DNA of 64,000 nt from Pseudonocardia sp. 73-21 (GCF_001899645.1 NZ_MKVV01000054.1:1-64000), one strand, 5' to 3'. Counted from the stretch's first letter, positions 16,859-25,067 are shown. Translations and numbers: made by a program. The notes: generated by a model not told the origin, from the letters alone.

Positions 16859-18345
16859 CGCCGGCCGCCCCGGTGGGCGAGCAACTCGGCCGGGTCGATC
16901 CCGAGCCCGAGTGCGGCAGCGAACCCGGCCGCCTGGGCTCCGCGCAATCGCCGCAACCGAAGCATGGCCTGCCCGGCCCGCTGCTCGACGTCGGCGACCG
17001 CGGCGTCGAGGAGGTGCTCGTCGGTGACGGTCGTGGTGACGTAGGCGGTGACGCGGCCGACGCCGGCGCCCTCGGCTTCCTCGCGCGCGGACTGCAGGGC
17101 GCGGTGGCGGTCGTCGCGGTCGCGTTGGGTGTCGTCGCGCCGGGTGCGGGCCGACCAGGCCTGCCGGACCTGGCCTGCGGTGACCTGCGCTTCGACTTTC
17201 GAGGCGGCCTGCTCGGCGGGGTAGGGCTCATACAGCCAGGTGACCCGGCGGGCGAACGGGCCAGGCGCGAGCAGGGGCGCGAGGACGGTGGCGGTGACGG
17301 CCTGCCGCGGTGCCTCGCGCAACGCCCACGTCACCGAGACGGCACCGTCGTGGCGGTAGCGGTCCCAGGCCTCCTCCGCGGCGACCGGTCCGGCGTCGGC
17401 CCACCCCGGCAGCGCGGCGCCGCCACGGTGGGAGTCGGGAAGACTGTGCGGGTCGAACGCGCCGCGGATCCGCCCGGCCAGCCATCCGACGTCGGCCCGG
17501 CCGAGGACAGCGACTCCACATCCGGCGAGCGCGGTCTCCAGCCCGGGCAGCCAGCGCCCGACCTCGACGGCGGCGGCAAGGAGATCGCCGGGTTTCGGCA
17601 CGGCCCGGTTGGGGTCCAGGCACACGGCCAGCCGCACGTCGATCGTGGCGCTGCGGTCCGGGGTGGCGTCGGCGAGCTCGGTCAGGACCCGGCGGGCCAG
17701 CGCGGGCGCGCCGGGGTCGAGATGGGCGCGCACGTGATCGGCGACGGTCGTGGCGGCCGCGGGGTTCGTGTCCACGGTGACCGCGACGTGGCGGACCAGC
17801 GGTTGGTAGCCGAGGTCGGCGAGGAACCCGCCCCACGCCGCGACCCAGATGTCGGCCTGGTCGGCGTCGGTCAGCTCGAGCCCGATCGGGGAGCAGCGCA
17901 GGACCGCGGTCAGGGCGCCGGTGCGCCGGTTCCACAGCAGGGCGTGGCAGGATCCGCGGCCGTCCTCGACGTCGAGCGCGCGCAGCGGGGCCAGCACGCC
18001 GGGCAGGTCCTCGGCGCGGGGATGGTCGGTGAGTACCCCGCCGGAGAGGCGGGTCCAACCGGCGCGGCGGGCGCGGTGGAACCGGACCCGGCGTGCGATG
18101 ACGTCTGCGGCCGACACCCCACCCAGCCGCACCACGAGCGCGGCGATCACGACCGCACCGACCGCGAACAGCGGCAGCGCCACCGCGGGGGCCGTCGAGA
18201 CCGCGAGCAGCGGCGCGAGCACCGCGGCGAACACGATTACGGTGGCGGTGGTGGACAGGGCGCCGATGCCCCAGCCGCGCTCCGGGCGCCAGTTCCCGTA
18301 GAGCCGCGGACCGTCGCGCCGCGCCGGTTCGGTGGGCGCGTTCAT
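16855..18345 (-). CDS. SCO6880-family conjugation membrane protein
   Basis: The 496-residue protein opens with RLYGNWRPERGWGIGAL, a hallmark of SCO6880-family proteins. Two membrane helices follow (about residues 28-45 and 50-70), then a long soluble part with VTWLYEPYPAEQAA and a basic, helical region. These proteins combine VirB3-like anchors with the VirB4 N-terminal region and always sit next to a VirB4-like ATPase, as here. The function in channel assembly is inferred from that partnership. Confidence 0.8.
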   Translation of the reverse strand: MNAPTEPARRDGPRLYGNWRPERGWGIGALSTTATVIVFAAVLAPLLAVSTAPAVALPLFAVGAVVIAALVVRLGGVSAADVIARRVRFHRARRAGWTRLSGGVLTDHPRAEDLPGVLAPLRALDVEDGRGSCHALLWNRRTGALTAVLRCSPIGLELTDADQADIWVAAWGGFLADLGYQPLVRHVAVTVDTNPAAATTVADHVRAHLDPGAPALARRVLTELADATPDRSATIDVRLAVCLDPNRAVPKPGDLLAAAVEVGRWLPGLETALAGCGVAVLGRADVGWLAGRIRGAFDPHSLPDSHRGGAALPGWADAGPVAAEEAWDRYRHDGAVSVTWALREAPRQAVTATVLAPLLAPGPFARRVTWLYEPYPAEQAASKVEAQVTAGQVRQAWSARTRRDDTQRDRDDRHRALQSAREEAEGAGVGRVTAYVTTTVTDEHLLDAAVADVEQRAGQAMLRLRRLRGAQAAGFAAALGLGIDPAELLAHRGGRR

Positions 18346-19463
18346 CCGGGGCCACCTCCCGGGGGTGGCCCGCCGGCCATCCTGCCTGCCGCGCCCCGCC
18401 CGGCGGCGGCCACGGCCGCTGCGGCGGCGACCGCGCCGGCCGCGGGTCCACCGGCGGCTGCGGCCGCCGCTGTCGTGGCGCGACCGGCGTTCGGTGCGGC
18501 TCCGGGTGGGCCGGTGCCGGGGCCGGTGGTGTCCATCGCCGTGGTGCGGTCGCTGCCGACACGGCTGCCGCGGGCCATGGTCACCGCGCCGGTGGCGGCC
18601 AGCAGCCCGGACCCGCCGCCGCCCGACCCGCCGAGCGCGGTGCCCGACCAGGAGAAGAACTTCAGCAGCACCGGCATCGCGACCACGGCCAGGCCGAGCA
18701 CGAGCAGCCCGGTCAGCAGCGTGGCGATGTCACCGGGCTTCGATGAGCGGGTAGAGAGGTAGCTGAACCCGATGTAGTAGACGAACGCGGCGGCGGGCTT
18801 GTAGACGACGATCGCGATCAACCAGCCCATCAGCCGGTCGAGCCAACCGCGGGTGGAGCGGCTCAGCGACCCCGACGCGGCCAGCGGCAGCATCGCGGCC
18901 AGCACCAGCAACCCGGCCTGGCGCAGCGCCATCAACACCCACTGGATGATCCCCAGCAGCCCGGCGATACCGGACAGGACCAGGGTGGCCCACAGGTTGG
19001 TCGGGGTCGCGGTCAACATCGTGTACATCAAGGAGGCGAAGTTGCCGGCCGCGCCGTGCAGCACGTCCTGGGCGAGCGCGTCGCCCGCCGACAGCGCGGC
19101 CTGCAGCACCACCAGCCCGAGCGCGGACACGATCGCGTAGCGCAGCAGCCCCGTCACGACCATGACCAGTGGCTCGCCCTTGCGGGAGATCATGATCCGG
19201 ATCGACTGGACCAGAACCGACCCGACCATGATCGCCAGGATCAGTGGCCGGGTCATCTGCTGGGCCGAGGTGACGGCGGGGTCGGCCGGGTTGACGCTGC
19301 TGGTCGTGGTCCACCACGCGGTCGCGGCGACGACGAACTCGGCGGTGCCCTTCGCGATCTCGGCGACCAGCACGCCGAACCCGGACCGCAGGGCCTGTCC
19401 GGTCTGGCAGCCCAGATCGAACGTGCATCCGATACCCGGGGCCTGCGCGATCAGGGCGTTCAC
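18342..19463 (-). CDS. TrbL/VirB6-like multi-span conjugation protein
   Basis: The 373-residue protein starts at a GTG overlapping the upstream stop (GTGA). A short Cys-containing segment (GCTFDLGCQTG) is followed by five or six membrane helices (about residues 75-290) and a Gly/Ala-rich tail with long Ala runs. This topology and place in the operon fit the TrbL/VirB6 inner-membrane channel component. The upstream in-frame extension to 19826 is an antisense-like shadow and was not used. Confidence 0.8.
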   Translation of the reverse strand: MNALIAQAPGIGCTFDLGCQTGQALRSGFGVLVAEIAKGTAEFVVAATAWWTTTSSVNPADPAVTSAQQMTRPLILAIMVGSVLVQSIRIMISRKGEPLVMVVTGLLRYAIVSALGLVVLQAALSAGDALAQDVLHGAAGNFASLMYTMLTATPTNLWATLVLSGIAGLLGIIQWVLMALRQAGLLVLAAMLPLAASGSLSRSTRGWLDRLMGWLIAIVVYKPAAAFVYYIGFSYLSTRSSKPGDIATLLTGLLVLGLAVVAMPVLLKFFSWSGTALGGSGGGGSGLLAATGAVTMARGSRVGSDRTTAMDTTGPGTGPPGAAPNAGRATTAAAAAAGGPAAGAVAAAAAVAAAGRGAAGRMAGGPPPGGGPG

Positions 19464-19729
19464 AGCTGGAACGCCCCGACGAGAAGCGCGGCGACCGAGG
19501 CCAGTCCGAGCCCGGCCAGCACCCACACCGACCCGACCACGCCCTCGTAGGCGGTGGCTGAGCGGTTCCGGCGCCCGATGATCAGCATGAACGCGCACAT
19601 CAGGATCCCCGCCACCCCGACGGCGACGACTCCCCACTTCATCCAGCCCAGCAGCTGGTTGACGATGTTCGCCATCCCCGGTGGGGCGATGGGGGCCGGG
19701 TTGGGCGGCTGGGCGATCGGGATGGTCAT
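19460..19729 (-). CDS. Small two-span membrane protein of the conjugation operon
   Basis: An 89-residue protein with a Pro-rich start, a likely amphipathic segment (ANIVNQLLGWMKW) and two helices (about residues 33-52 and 66-86). Size, topology and position before the TrbL-like gene suggest a VirB2/TrbC-like or VirB3-like role; neither can be settled from sequence alone. It overlaps both neighbours by 4 nt. Confidence 0.7.
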   Translation of the reverse strand: MTIPIAQPPNPAPIAPPGMANIVNQLLGWMKWGVVAVGVAGILMCAFMLIIGRRNRSATAYEGVVGSVWVLAGLGLASVAALLVGAFQL

Positions 19730-20286
19730 CGCTGGCTCCTCGTCGTGGATGGGTGAATGCGGACCGCCGACACGTGGCGTGGTGCCGCGGCCCGTCGGGG
19801 TGGTGTCGCGCCCTCGAGGACGCCATGCAGGTGCCCGGCCGCGGCGGCGTAGCGGCGCAGCGTTCGGGGGAGCTCGGTCAGCGGGCGGGTGAGCAGCCCG
19901 GTGACGTCATCGAGCGGGACGGCCATGTCGCGCCACCGCCGCACATAGGGCAGCACCACCACAGCGGCGGTGTGCGGCTCCAACAGACGCATCCGTGCCG
20001 CGGTCGGCCGGCTCGGCCCGGACGCACCGGCCGCACAGACGGCGAGGACCGGGCGGACCCCGCCAGCGGCCACGACGAGCTGCGCGGCGCGCGCGGCGCG
20101 GATCAACGAGTCCCCGGTCGCGCGGCAGACCAGGACGTCCACGATCCGCCCGGTGAACACCCCGCGGTCGATACCGCCGACCGCTCGTGCGACCGTCGTC
20201 GTCCCGACCCCGCCCGCGACACCCGCGACCATCGGCCGGCCGGGTAGGCCACGCCGGATGATCGCGCTCATCTCGTCCTCGTCCAC
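19726..20286 (-). CDS. P-loop-like protein at the head of the conjugation operon
   Basis: The 186-residue protein resembles MinD/ParA-like ATPases: MVAGVAGGVGTTTVARAVGG, then a strand with DVLVCRATGDSLIRAA and another with PVLAVCAAGASGPSRPT. The Walker A motif reads AGGVGTTT, so the usual Lys before Thr is missing and ATP hydrolysis is doubtful. The GTG at 20286 is chosen because AGGAGG lies 6 nt upstream; an ATG at 20271 is an alternative. It is the first gene of an eight-gene leftward operon. Confidence 0.7.
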   Translation of the reverse strand: MDEDEMSAIIRRGLPGRPMVAGVAGGVGTTTVARAVGGIDRGVFTGRIVDVLVCRATGDSLIRAARAAQLVVAAGGVRPVLAVCAAGASGPSRPTAARMRLLEPHTAAVVVLPYVRRWRDMAVPLDDVTGLLTRPLTELPRTLRRYAAAAGHLHGVLEGATPPRRAAAPRHVSAVRIHPSTTRSQR

Positions 20287-20455
20287 ACCGTGCCTCCTGT
20301 GCTCGTCGATCGACGTCGACGATCCACACGGCGGTGGTCGCGGGGTGTCCGGCGGCGTGGTCGCGGTGGCGGTCGTCGGTGACCACGCGACGACCACGGC
20401 TCGACCACCGGTGGCGCGACCGTCCCAACCGGGATCACCGCGGAGGGGTCGGCAG
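20287..20455. promoter_or_regulatory. Divergent promoter region of the conjugation operon
   Basis: The 169-bp gap separates the leftward transfer operon from a rightward gene, so both promoters should be here. It contains short palindromes (GTCGATCGACGTCGAC near 20305) and repeated GTGGTCGCGG with inverted GCGACGACCAC matches (20333-20398). These could be regulator sites. No clear -35/-10 pair was picked. Confidence 0.45.
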
Positions 20456-20913
20456 ATGGCATGGATTCACGACACCGGCTACGCGCCGGCCTACGACCAC
20501 ACCGGCTACCCCGTCGCGGTACAGCTCGACGGCCTCCGAGACCGGCAGCCACTCCGGACCCGGCAGTGAGGACGTCATCGGCTGGCGGTCGGGCTGCGAC
20601 TGCGGGTGGCGCGGGGCGCAGTTCTACCCGCGCAGCGAGTGGCCCAGCAGCAGCGGCCTGGCACCGGAGGCGGTCGACGGCTGGGAGACCGGCACGGCCG
20701 CGTTCGCCGAATGGGCGCGCCACCTCAACCGCGCAGTACCCCTGCTCGCCGTCCATGACCTCGCCCGCGACCTCGCCGAGACCGAGGAGCGCCTCCGCGA
20801 GGCCGTACGACTGGCGCGGCAGGCGGGCGTGTCCTGGTCAAGCATCAGCGGAGCGGCGGGAACGACGACTGATGACGCTCGGAAGCGATGGGCATCAGCC
20901 ATACCGGCGGTGA
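20456..20913 (+). pseudogene. Island protein with degenerate HTH, frameshifted
   Basis: The ATG at 20456 has a GGAGGGG ribosome site and starts MAWIHDTGYAPAYDHTGYPVAV, then hits a stop at 20569. Before that stop the expected continuation is in another frame: SSTASETGSHSGPGSEDVIGWRSGCDCGWRG, then EWPS, AEWARHLNRAVPLLAVHDLARDLAETEERLREAV and an HTH-like RQAGVSWSSISGAAGTTTDDARKRW. One indel near 20520-20530 reconciles the parts. Similar GWRAGCDCGWRG proteins with a C-terminal HTH are known in actinobacterial mobile elements. Confidence 0.55.
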
Positions 20914-20948
20914 CACGGGAGAGTGCTGGAAGCAGCCTGCCGCGAGAT

Positions 20949-21259
20949 TCAGGAGCGGCGCTGAGTGCGCCGCCCGGGCTGTCGCCGAACGATCCGCCGC
21001 TCCGGGATCGTGGTTGGCAAGGCTGGCGGCCGGGTCGCGGGCCAGGGTACGACCACCTGGCGACTTCGGGCCTCGGCCGCGAGCGTCGCGAGGGAGCAGG
21101 GTGACGTGTGCCCGGTGTTCCCCGCCCAGGGGTGCGGCAGCGGCGGCAGAACCCGTCGCCGTCGTCGGTGTGATCGGCCAGCAGCCGCTCGATGACGTCC
21201 GGCATCCGAGCCAGCTCCGCCACGAATCCGGTCCATCGGTCGTACCCGTCTCTGCCCAC
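20949..21259 (-). pseudogene. Small zinc-finger-like island protein, frameshifted
   Basis: From a GTG at 21259 the frame reads GRDGYDRWTGFVAELARMPDVIERLLADHTDDGDGFCRRCRTPGRGTP. The natural ending GHTSPCSLATLAAEARSRQ follows in a neighbouring frame (switch near 21105-21120). Joined, the CxxC and H-x3-C pairs give the zinc-ribbon-like pattern of a short actinobacterial family often found near element regulators. An indel, real or from sequencing, is implied. It is divergent from the HTH gene at 21361. Confidence 0.5.
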
Positions 21260-21360
21260 CGAACGAGCATAGCGAATTAAACGCGTACAACGACGCGATC
21301 GTCTGCAACGGATACTGCGGGTAACATTGCGCATGGTCAGCAACTACCGTTGGCGGATCA

Positions 21361-21542
21361 TGGAACTGCTGACCACTGGACAGCTCGCGCGCGAGCTCGG
21401 CGTCTCGCGCGGCGCGGTGGTCAAGTGGGCCCGCGAAGGCAAGATCCAGCCCGAGCTGAGCACCCCCGGTGGACACCACCGCTGGAAGCTCGATGACGTC
21501 CGCGCACAACTGCGGCGGCTGCGTGAGGACGGCGGAGGCTGA
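21361..21542 (+). CDS. MerR-type helix-turn-helix protein (BldC/excisionase-like)
   Basis: The 60-residue protein starts MELLTTGQLARELGVSRGAVVKWAREGKI and ends with the wing STPGGHHRWKLDDVRAQL. This is the single-domain MerR-like fold shared by BldC and by excisionases of mobile elements. I chose the ATG at 21361 because it begins the conserved domain; an ATG at 21327 is possible. Sitting near the island end, it may control excision or the transfer operon. Confidence 0.75.
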
Positions 21543-21929
21543 TCTCCAAAGCTCTGTCGCTCCGGCAACCGCGGCCCGCCGTGACACCAGATCGGCCATG
21601 CCGCGTCGGCGGCCGTCCAGTCGCCCGGACACCTCGTCGACCAGCCGGGCTACGTGCTCCGGCCCGGCCCGGAAATCGCCGGAGGCCCGGCATTTCAGCA
21701 TGTCAACCAGGCGGCGGATGACCACGCCGCATCGATCCCGCCGAGCGCGGGGTGCCGGTACCGGCCACACCTGACCAGGGCTCGACCACGCGGTGGCCAC
21801 GTCCAGCGACGGCCTCGACCACGCTGGACCACGGATCGATCCACGGTCCGCCAACGCTGCGCCTGCCCACACGCGAGCCGAGCTGGAGCCCGAGTCTGCC
21901 CGCAGCACCAGCCTCTACATGGAGACGCC
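21543..21929. other. 387-bp non-coding stretch with short repeats
   Basis: No confident gene. A minus-strand frame (about 21550-21715) reads plausibly as helical protein (HVARLVDEVSGRLDGRR) but has no clear boundaries. Between 21720 and 21846 the motif GACCACG recurs at 21720, 21784, 21817 and 21827. CTCGACCACG occurs twice (21781, 21814) and GACCACG is twice followed by ATCGATCC. The copy at 21827-21846 is part of an imperfect palindrome centred on GGATCGATCC. Confidence 0.4.
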
Positions 21930-22013
21930 ATGACAACGCCGACCATGATCAGGTACGCGGGCGAGCACCTGGCGCCCACGCGAACGACCATCGGTGTTCG
22001 CAGGCTCCGAGTC

Positions 22014-22265
22014 ATGGCCGAGCAGACCGATCGTTCGATGGCAGCGCGCATAGCTGCTCACACGCGATGGGCGAAGACCGTCGATCGGGCTGCGGCGACC
22101 GCCCCGGCACGGGCCGCGTTGGAGCGGAAGTTCGAGCGCGAAGCCGATCCGGATGGCGTCCTACCACCGGACGAACTGTCGAAGCGGGTGGAGAACCTGC
22201 GCACCGCCTACTTCACCCGCATGGCACTGCGTTCTGCCCAGGGCCGACGCCGACGCCGTTCGTAG
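22014..22265 (+). CDS. Conserved actinobacterial small protein
   Basis: The 83-residue protein runs MAEQTDRSMAARIAAHTRWAKT, then DRAAATAPARAALERKFEREADPDGVLPPDELSKRVENLRTAYFTRMALRSAQGRRRR. The block RIAAHTRWA...DPDG.LPP.E...R...AR.AYF.R.A..SA is recognised from memory as a common short actinobacterial family with no known role. An in-frame ATG at 21930 has a GGAG five bases upstream and would add 28 residues; the family similarity starts near 22014. Confidence 0.6.
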   Translation: MAEQTDRSMAARIAAHTRWAKTVDRAAATAPARAALERKFEREADPDGVLPPDELSKRVENLRTAYFTRMALRSAQGRRRRRS

Positions 22266-22720
22266 TCGCGACGCCAGCACCTGACGGCGAGGTATACGGC
22301 CGAGGTCGATCACAGTGCTACGGTTGCCGCCCAAGTCATGTGCCCCGCACGAAGGACCAGGATCGTCGAGAACGCTCTACATCTGACGAGATCCAGAGCG
22401 CGAGGCCGCCAGACTCATAGGGGCTGCTGCCCAATGAGTGCATGTCAACCAGCGCGCACCAAGACCCATCGACGCCAGGTAGAGACGCCCGACTCCCGGA
22501 GTGGTGGAGGAGGCCATCGGCCGGGACGACGACGTGGTCGCCAGGAATCTCATCCGGATCGATGATCAACCCGATGCCGTCACGCAGCCCTGCAACCTGG
22601 GTCAGCAGACATAGGCGTTGTCATGCGGCCCGGTGATCCACTCTTGCCGACGAAACTATGCGCACAGCGTTTGTGGCCGACCTGGCAGAAGCCCTGTTCG
22701 TACACCGTTCGGGTGATTGA
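22266..22720. other. 455-bp island end without a recognised gene
   Basis: The composition is noticeably less GC-rich and fits foreign DNA. A minus-strand frame around 22355-22610 (LTQVAGLRDGIGLIIDPDEIPGDHVVVPADG) might be a gene remnant. A short plus-strand frame at 22658 (MRTAFVADLAEALFVHRSGD) weakly recalls an integrase-core segment. Neither is firm. No tRNA or clear attachment repeat was found. Confidence 0.35.
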
Positions 22721-22783
22721 GAACCAGTAGTTCTCCTCGGCGATGCCGGGCACCGTGCGTTCGCCGGTGAGAGGCAGGGTCAT
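22721..22783 (-). pseudogene. First 21 codons of an Rv3030-like SAM methyltransferase
   Basis: The start reads MTLPLTGERTVPGIAEENYWF. As I recall it, M. tuberculosis Rv3030 has LTLTGERTIPDLDIENYWFRRHQVVYQRL, so the match is close and then stops dead at YWF. The following residues (SITRTVYEQGF) are unrelated. In the conserved core block this methyltransferase lies just beside the etf genes, as here. The rest has been displaced by the island or lost. The junction is at about 22720/22721. Confidence 0.7.
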
Positions 22784-22806
22784 GCCCCCATCCTGGACGA
22801 CGGGGT

Positions 22807-23118
22807 TCAGCGCCCCGCCACCCGCGGGTCGGGGCCGGGAGCGCCCGAGACGGTGAGCACGCCGCCGACCGTGAACCGCAGCCACGCGAGCACCGTGCGG
22901 TCGTCGAGGGTCAGGGCGACCTCGGGGCCGGTCCAGCTCAGCTGCGCCACGGCGCGGTAGGTGAGCGCGTCGCGCAGGGTGGCGGCGAGCTCGGGGGTGG
23001 CCAGCACCGTGACCCCGTCGTGCGAGACGGTCTGGGCGCCCGGCGTGGGCGTGGCGTCGGCGCCGGTTCTCAGCACGTAGCCACAGCCGTTGCGGTCGTC
23101 GTACCCGGTGACCACCAT
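22807..23118 (-). CDS. Hypothetical protein, 103 residues
   Basis: The ATG at 23118 shares one base with the stop of the upstream lipoprotein gene (TGATG), so the two are probably co-translated. The protein begins MVVTGYDDRNGCGYVLRTGAD and ends in VLAWLRFTVGGVLTVSGAPGPDPRVAGR. No signal peptide or membrane helix is seen and I do not recognise a family. It lies directly upstream of the truncated methyltransferase in the same direction. Confidence 0.6.
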   Translation of the reverse strand: MVVTGYDDRNGCGYVLRTGADATPTPGAQTVSHDGVTVLATPELAATLRDALTYRAVAQLSWTGPEVALTLDDRTVLAWLRFTVGGVLTVSGAPGPDPRVAGR

Positions 23119-24074
23119 CACTGGGCCGCCGATCCGGCAGCGAGCTTGGCCAGGCGGTCGGCGTCGGCGGCGAGCCGCACGACATTCGGGTCGGCGACGG
23201 GCAGACCGTGCCGGGCCGCCAGCACCTTCACGTCCGGGTAGGCGATCTGCGTCACTCCCTTGTCGTCGTCCCACACCACGAAGCGCATCGGCATCTCCAA
23301 TCCGAACGACGGGGCCGCGGCGATCAGGGGCGCCTCGGCTGCGGGGGTGCTCACGAGCAGCTCGGTGGTGTCGCGCAGCGCCGGCCCGGTGGTGGCCGAG
23401 CCGGCGGCGAGGTCGATCGTGGCCACGAGCTTGCTCGGCCCGTCCACGTTCGCCGTGATCCGGGTGACGGTGGCCGCGACCGCGGAGCGGCCCGCTGTGG
23501 TCACGAGGTAACCGGTGGGGGTGACGCCGACGAGGGGTGCGGCCATCGGCAGGACGGTGACGCCCGCGCCCGCGGCGGCGACCGTGTCGATCTCGGTCTG
23601 CAGCACGCGGGACACCCCCGGGTTGCCGATCCCGGAGACGGCGGCGACGTAGTCGCTGCTGTCGTAGGTGATGGTCACGGCGCCGCCGGCGGCCTGTCGC
23701 ACCAGGTAACGGGTGGGGAGGTTGGCCCCGGCGCCCTGGTTGACGCGGAGCAGCGGGTCCTGCGCTGTGGCCGATCCGCCGATGACGAGACGGCTGGGCG
23801 GGAGGTCGACACCCGCGGTCTTCGCGTCGGCGGCGTGGTCGACCACGACCGTCACCGTGCCGCCGGCCTTGGTGATCGCGTCCTGGACCCGGGTGACGGT
23901 GGCCGCGAGGTCGGCGCCCGACGCGACGAGCACGGTGCCCGCGGGCCGGCCGGGGCGGGCCGGAGGGGCGAGGTCGTAGACCGAGTCACCGGTGCCGCAC
24001 GCCGCCGGCACGAGCGACACCGCAACCGCCGCCAGTACGACCACGACACGCGGCGTTCGCCGGCCGGTTCTCAC
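23118..24074 (-). CDS. Lipoprotein with two DUF302-like domains
   Basis: The 318-residue protein has a lipoprotein signal (RVVVVLAAVAVSLVPAAC; the Cys in the lipobox PAAC is about residue 26). The mature part contains two similar modules. Each has a segment like VQDAITKAGGTVTVVVDHAADAKTAGVDLPPSRLVIGG or TELLVSTPAAEAPLIAAAPSFGLEMPMRFVVWDDD, which fits the DUF302 fold. It should be anchored outside the cell membrane. Its gene is divergent from etfB and heads a short leftward operon. Confidence 0.75.
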   Translation of the reverse strand: MRTGRRTPRVVVVLAAVAVSLVPAACGTGDSVYDLAPPARPGRPAGTVLVASGADLAATVTRVQDAITKAGGTVTVVVDHAADAKTAGVDLPPSRLVIGGSATAQDPLLRVNQGAGANLPTRYLVRQAAGGAVTITYDSSDYVAAVSGIGNPGVSRVLQTEIDTVAAAGAGVTVLPMAAPLVGVTPTGYLVTTAGRSAVAATVTRITANVDGPSKLVATIDLAAGSATTGPALRDTTELLVSTPAAEAPLIAAAPSFGLEMPMRFVVWDDDKGVTQIAYPDVKVLAARHGLPVADPNVVRLAADADRLAKLAAGSAAQ

Positions 24075-24281
24075 GGAAGGACCCTATCGGCGCCGCAGGT
24101 GAGGTGTTTCACCCCGCTGACGTTTGCCGACTGCTTACTCACCGGTAACAATCGGTTCGGTGCCGCCCCGGCGCGCTTACGTGCGGCGACGGTGGCAGAG
24201 TCGACCCGAGTACTAGACGAAGAAGAGCAGCGGCGTCGCGCGCCCCGGGCGCCCGCACCGGCAGGAGGTCGAAGAGGTCCG
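24075..24281. promoter_or_regulatory. Divergent promoter region between the DUF302 lipoprotein and etfB
   Basis: The 207-bp gap must hold promoters for both directions. An inverted repeat (TTAC, then GTAA, inside CTTACTCACCGGTAAC, about 24135-24150) is a candidate operator, perhaps for a TetR-type regulator. The ribosome site for etfB (AAGAGG) lies just before the ATG. Confidence 0.4.
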
Positions 24282-25067
24282 ATGAACATCGTCGTGCTGG
24301 TCAAGCAGGTGCCCGACACCTACTCCGAGCGCAAACTGAAGTCGTCCGACGGTTCGCTGGACCGTGACGCGACCGACGCGGTGCTCGACGAGATCAACGA
24401 GCGTGCGGTCGAGGCGGCGCTGCAGCTCAAGGAAGCCAACGACGGCTCCGAGGTGACGGTCCTGACGATGGGCCCGGACCGTGCCACGGACGCCATCCGC
24501 AAGGCCCTGTCGATGGGCGCGGACAAGGCCGTGCACCTCTCCGACGAGGCGTTGGCCGGTTCCGACGCGGTGTCCACGGCGAAGGCGCTGGTCAAGGCGA
24601 TCGGCACCGCGGGGGAGTTCGACCTGGTGCTCGCCGGCAACGAGGCGTCCGACGGTCGCGGCGGGGCGATGGCGGCCATGGTCGCCGACCTGCTGGGCGT
24701 CCCGGCGCTCACCCACGCCCGCGAGATCACCATCGAGGGCACGGACGTGAAGGTCCGCCGCGAGACTGACGACGGCGTCACGTTCCTCTCGGCGCAGCTG
24801 CCGGCGGTCATCTCCGTGTCGGAGAAGATCAACGAGCCGCGCTACCCCTCGTTCAAGGGGATCATGGCGGCGAAGAAGAAGCCCGTGTCGACGATCACGC
24901 TGGCCGATGCCGGCATCGACGCGTCCGAGGTGGGCCTGGCCGGCGCGCTGACCACCGTCACCTCCAGCTCGCCGAAGCCGCCGAAGAGCGCGGGCGAGAA
25001 GGTCGAGGACGAGGGCGACGGCGGAGCGAAGATCGCCGCGTTCCTGGTTTCGCAGAAGCTCATCTGA
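24282..25067 (+). CDS. etfB: Electron transfer flavoprotein beta subunit
   Basis: The 261-residue EtfB pairs with EtfA to carry electrons from acyl-CoA and other flavin dehydrogenases towards the quinone pool. It starts MNIVVLVKQVPDTYSERKL and contains the family pattern LVLAGNEASDGRGGAMAAMVADLLGVP and the recognition-loop region near KINEPRYPSFKGIMAAKKKP. The ATG at 24282 follows a GAAGAGG ribosome site; the long in-frame upstream extension is a shadow of the divergent gene. etfA follows after 16 nt. It matches Rv3029c (fixA) in order. Confidence 0.95.
   Translation: MNIVVLVKQVPDTYSERKLKSSDGSLDRDATDAVLDEINERAVEAALQLKEANDGSEVTVLTMGPDRATDAIRKALSMGADKAVHLSDEALAGSDAVSTAKALVKAIGTAGEFDLVLAGNEASDGRGGAMAAMVADLLGVPALTHAREITIEGTDVKVRRETDDGVTFLSAQLPAVISVSEKINEPRYPSFKGIMAAKKKPVSTITLADAGIDASEVGLAGALTTVTSSSPKPPKSAGEKVEDEGDGGAKIAAFLVSQKLI

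Noticed and set aside
22658..22720. Short frame MRTAFVADLAEALFVHRSGD that recalls an IS3 integrase core segment
   Set aside because: Only 20 residues, no DDE motif, and a stop on both sides; too weak to call a transposase fragment.
1..22720. Explaining all broken island genes as sequencing indel errors
   Set aside because: The two TAG interruptions are substitutions in otherwise perfect frames, and the roughly 35 intact core genes show no scattered indels. Single-indel cases could still be errors and are flagged individually.
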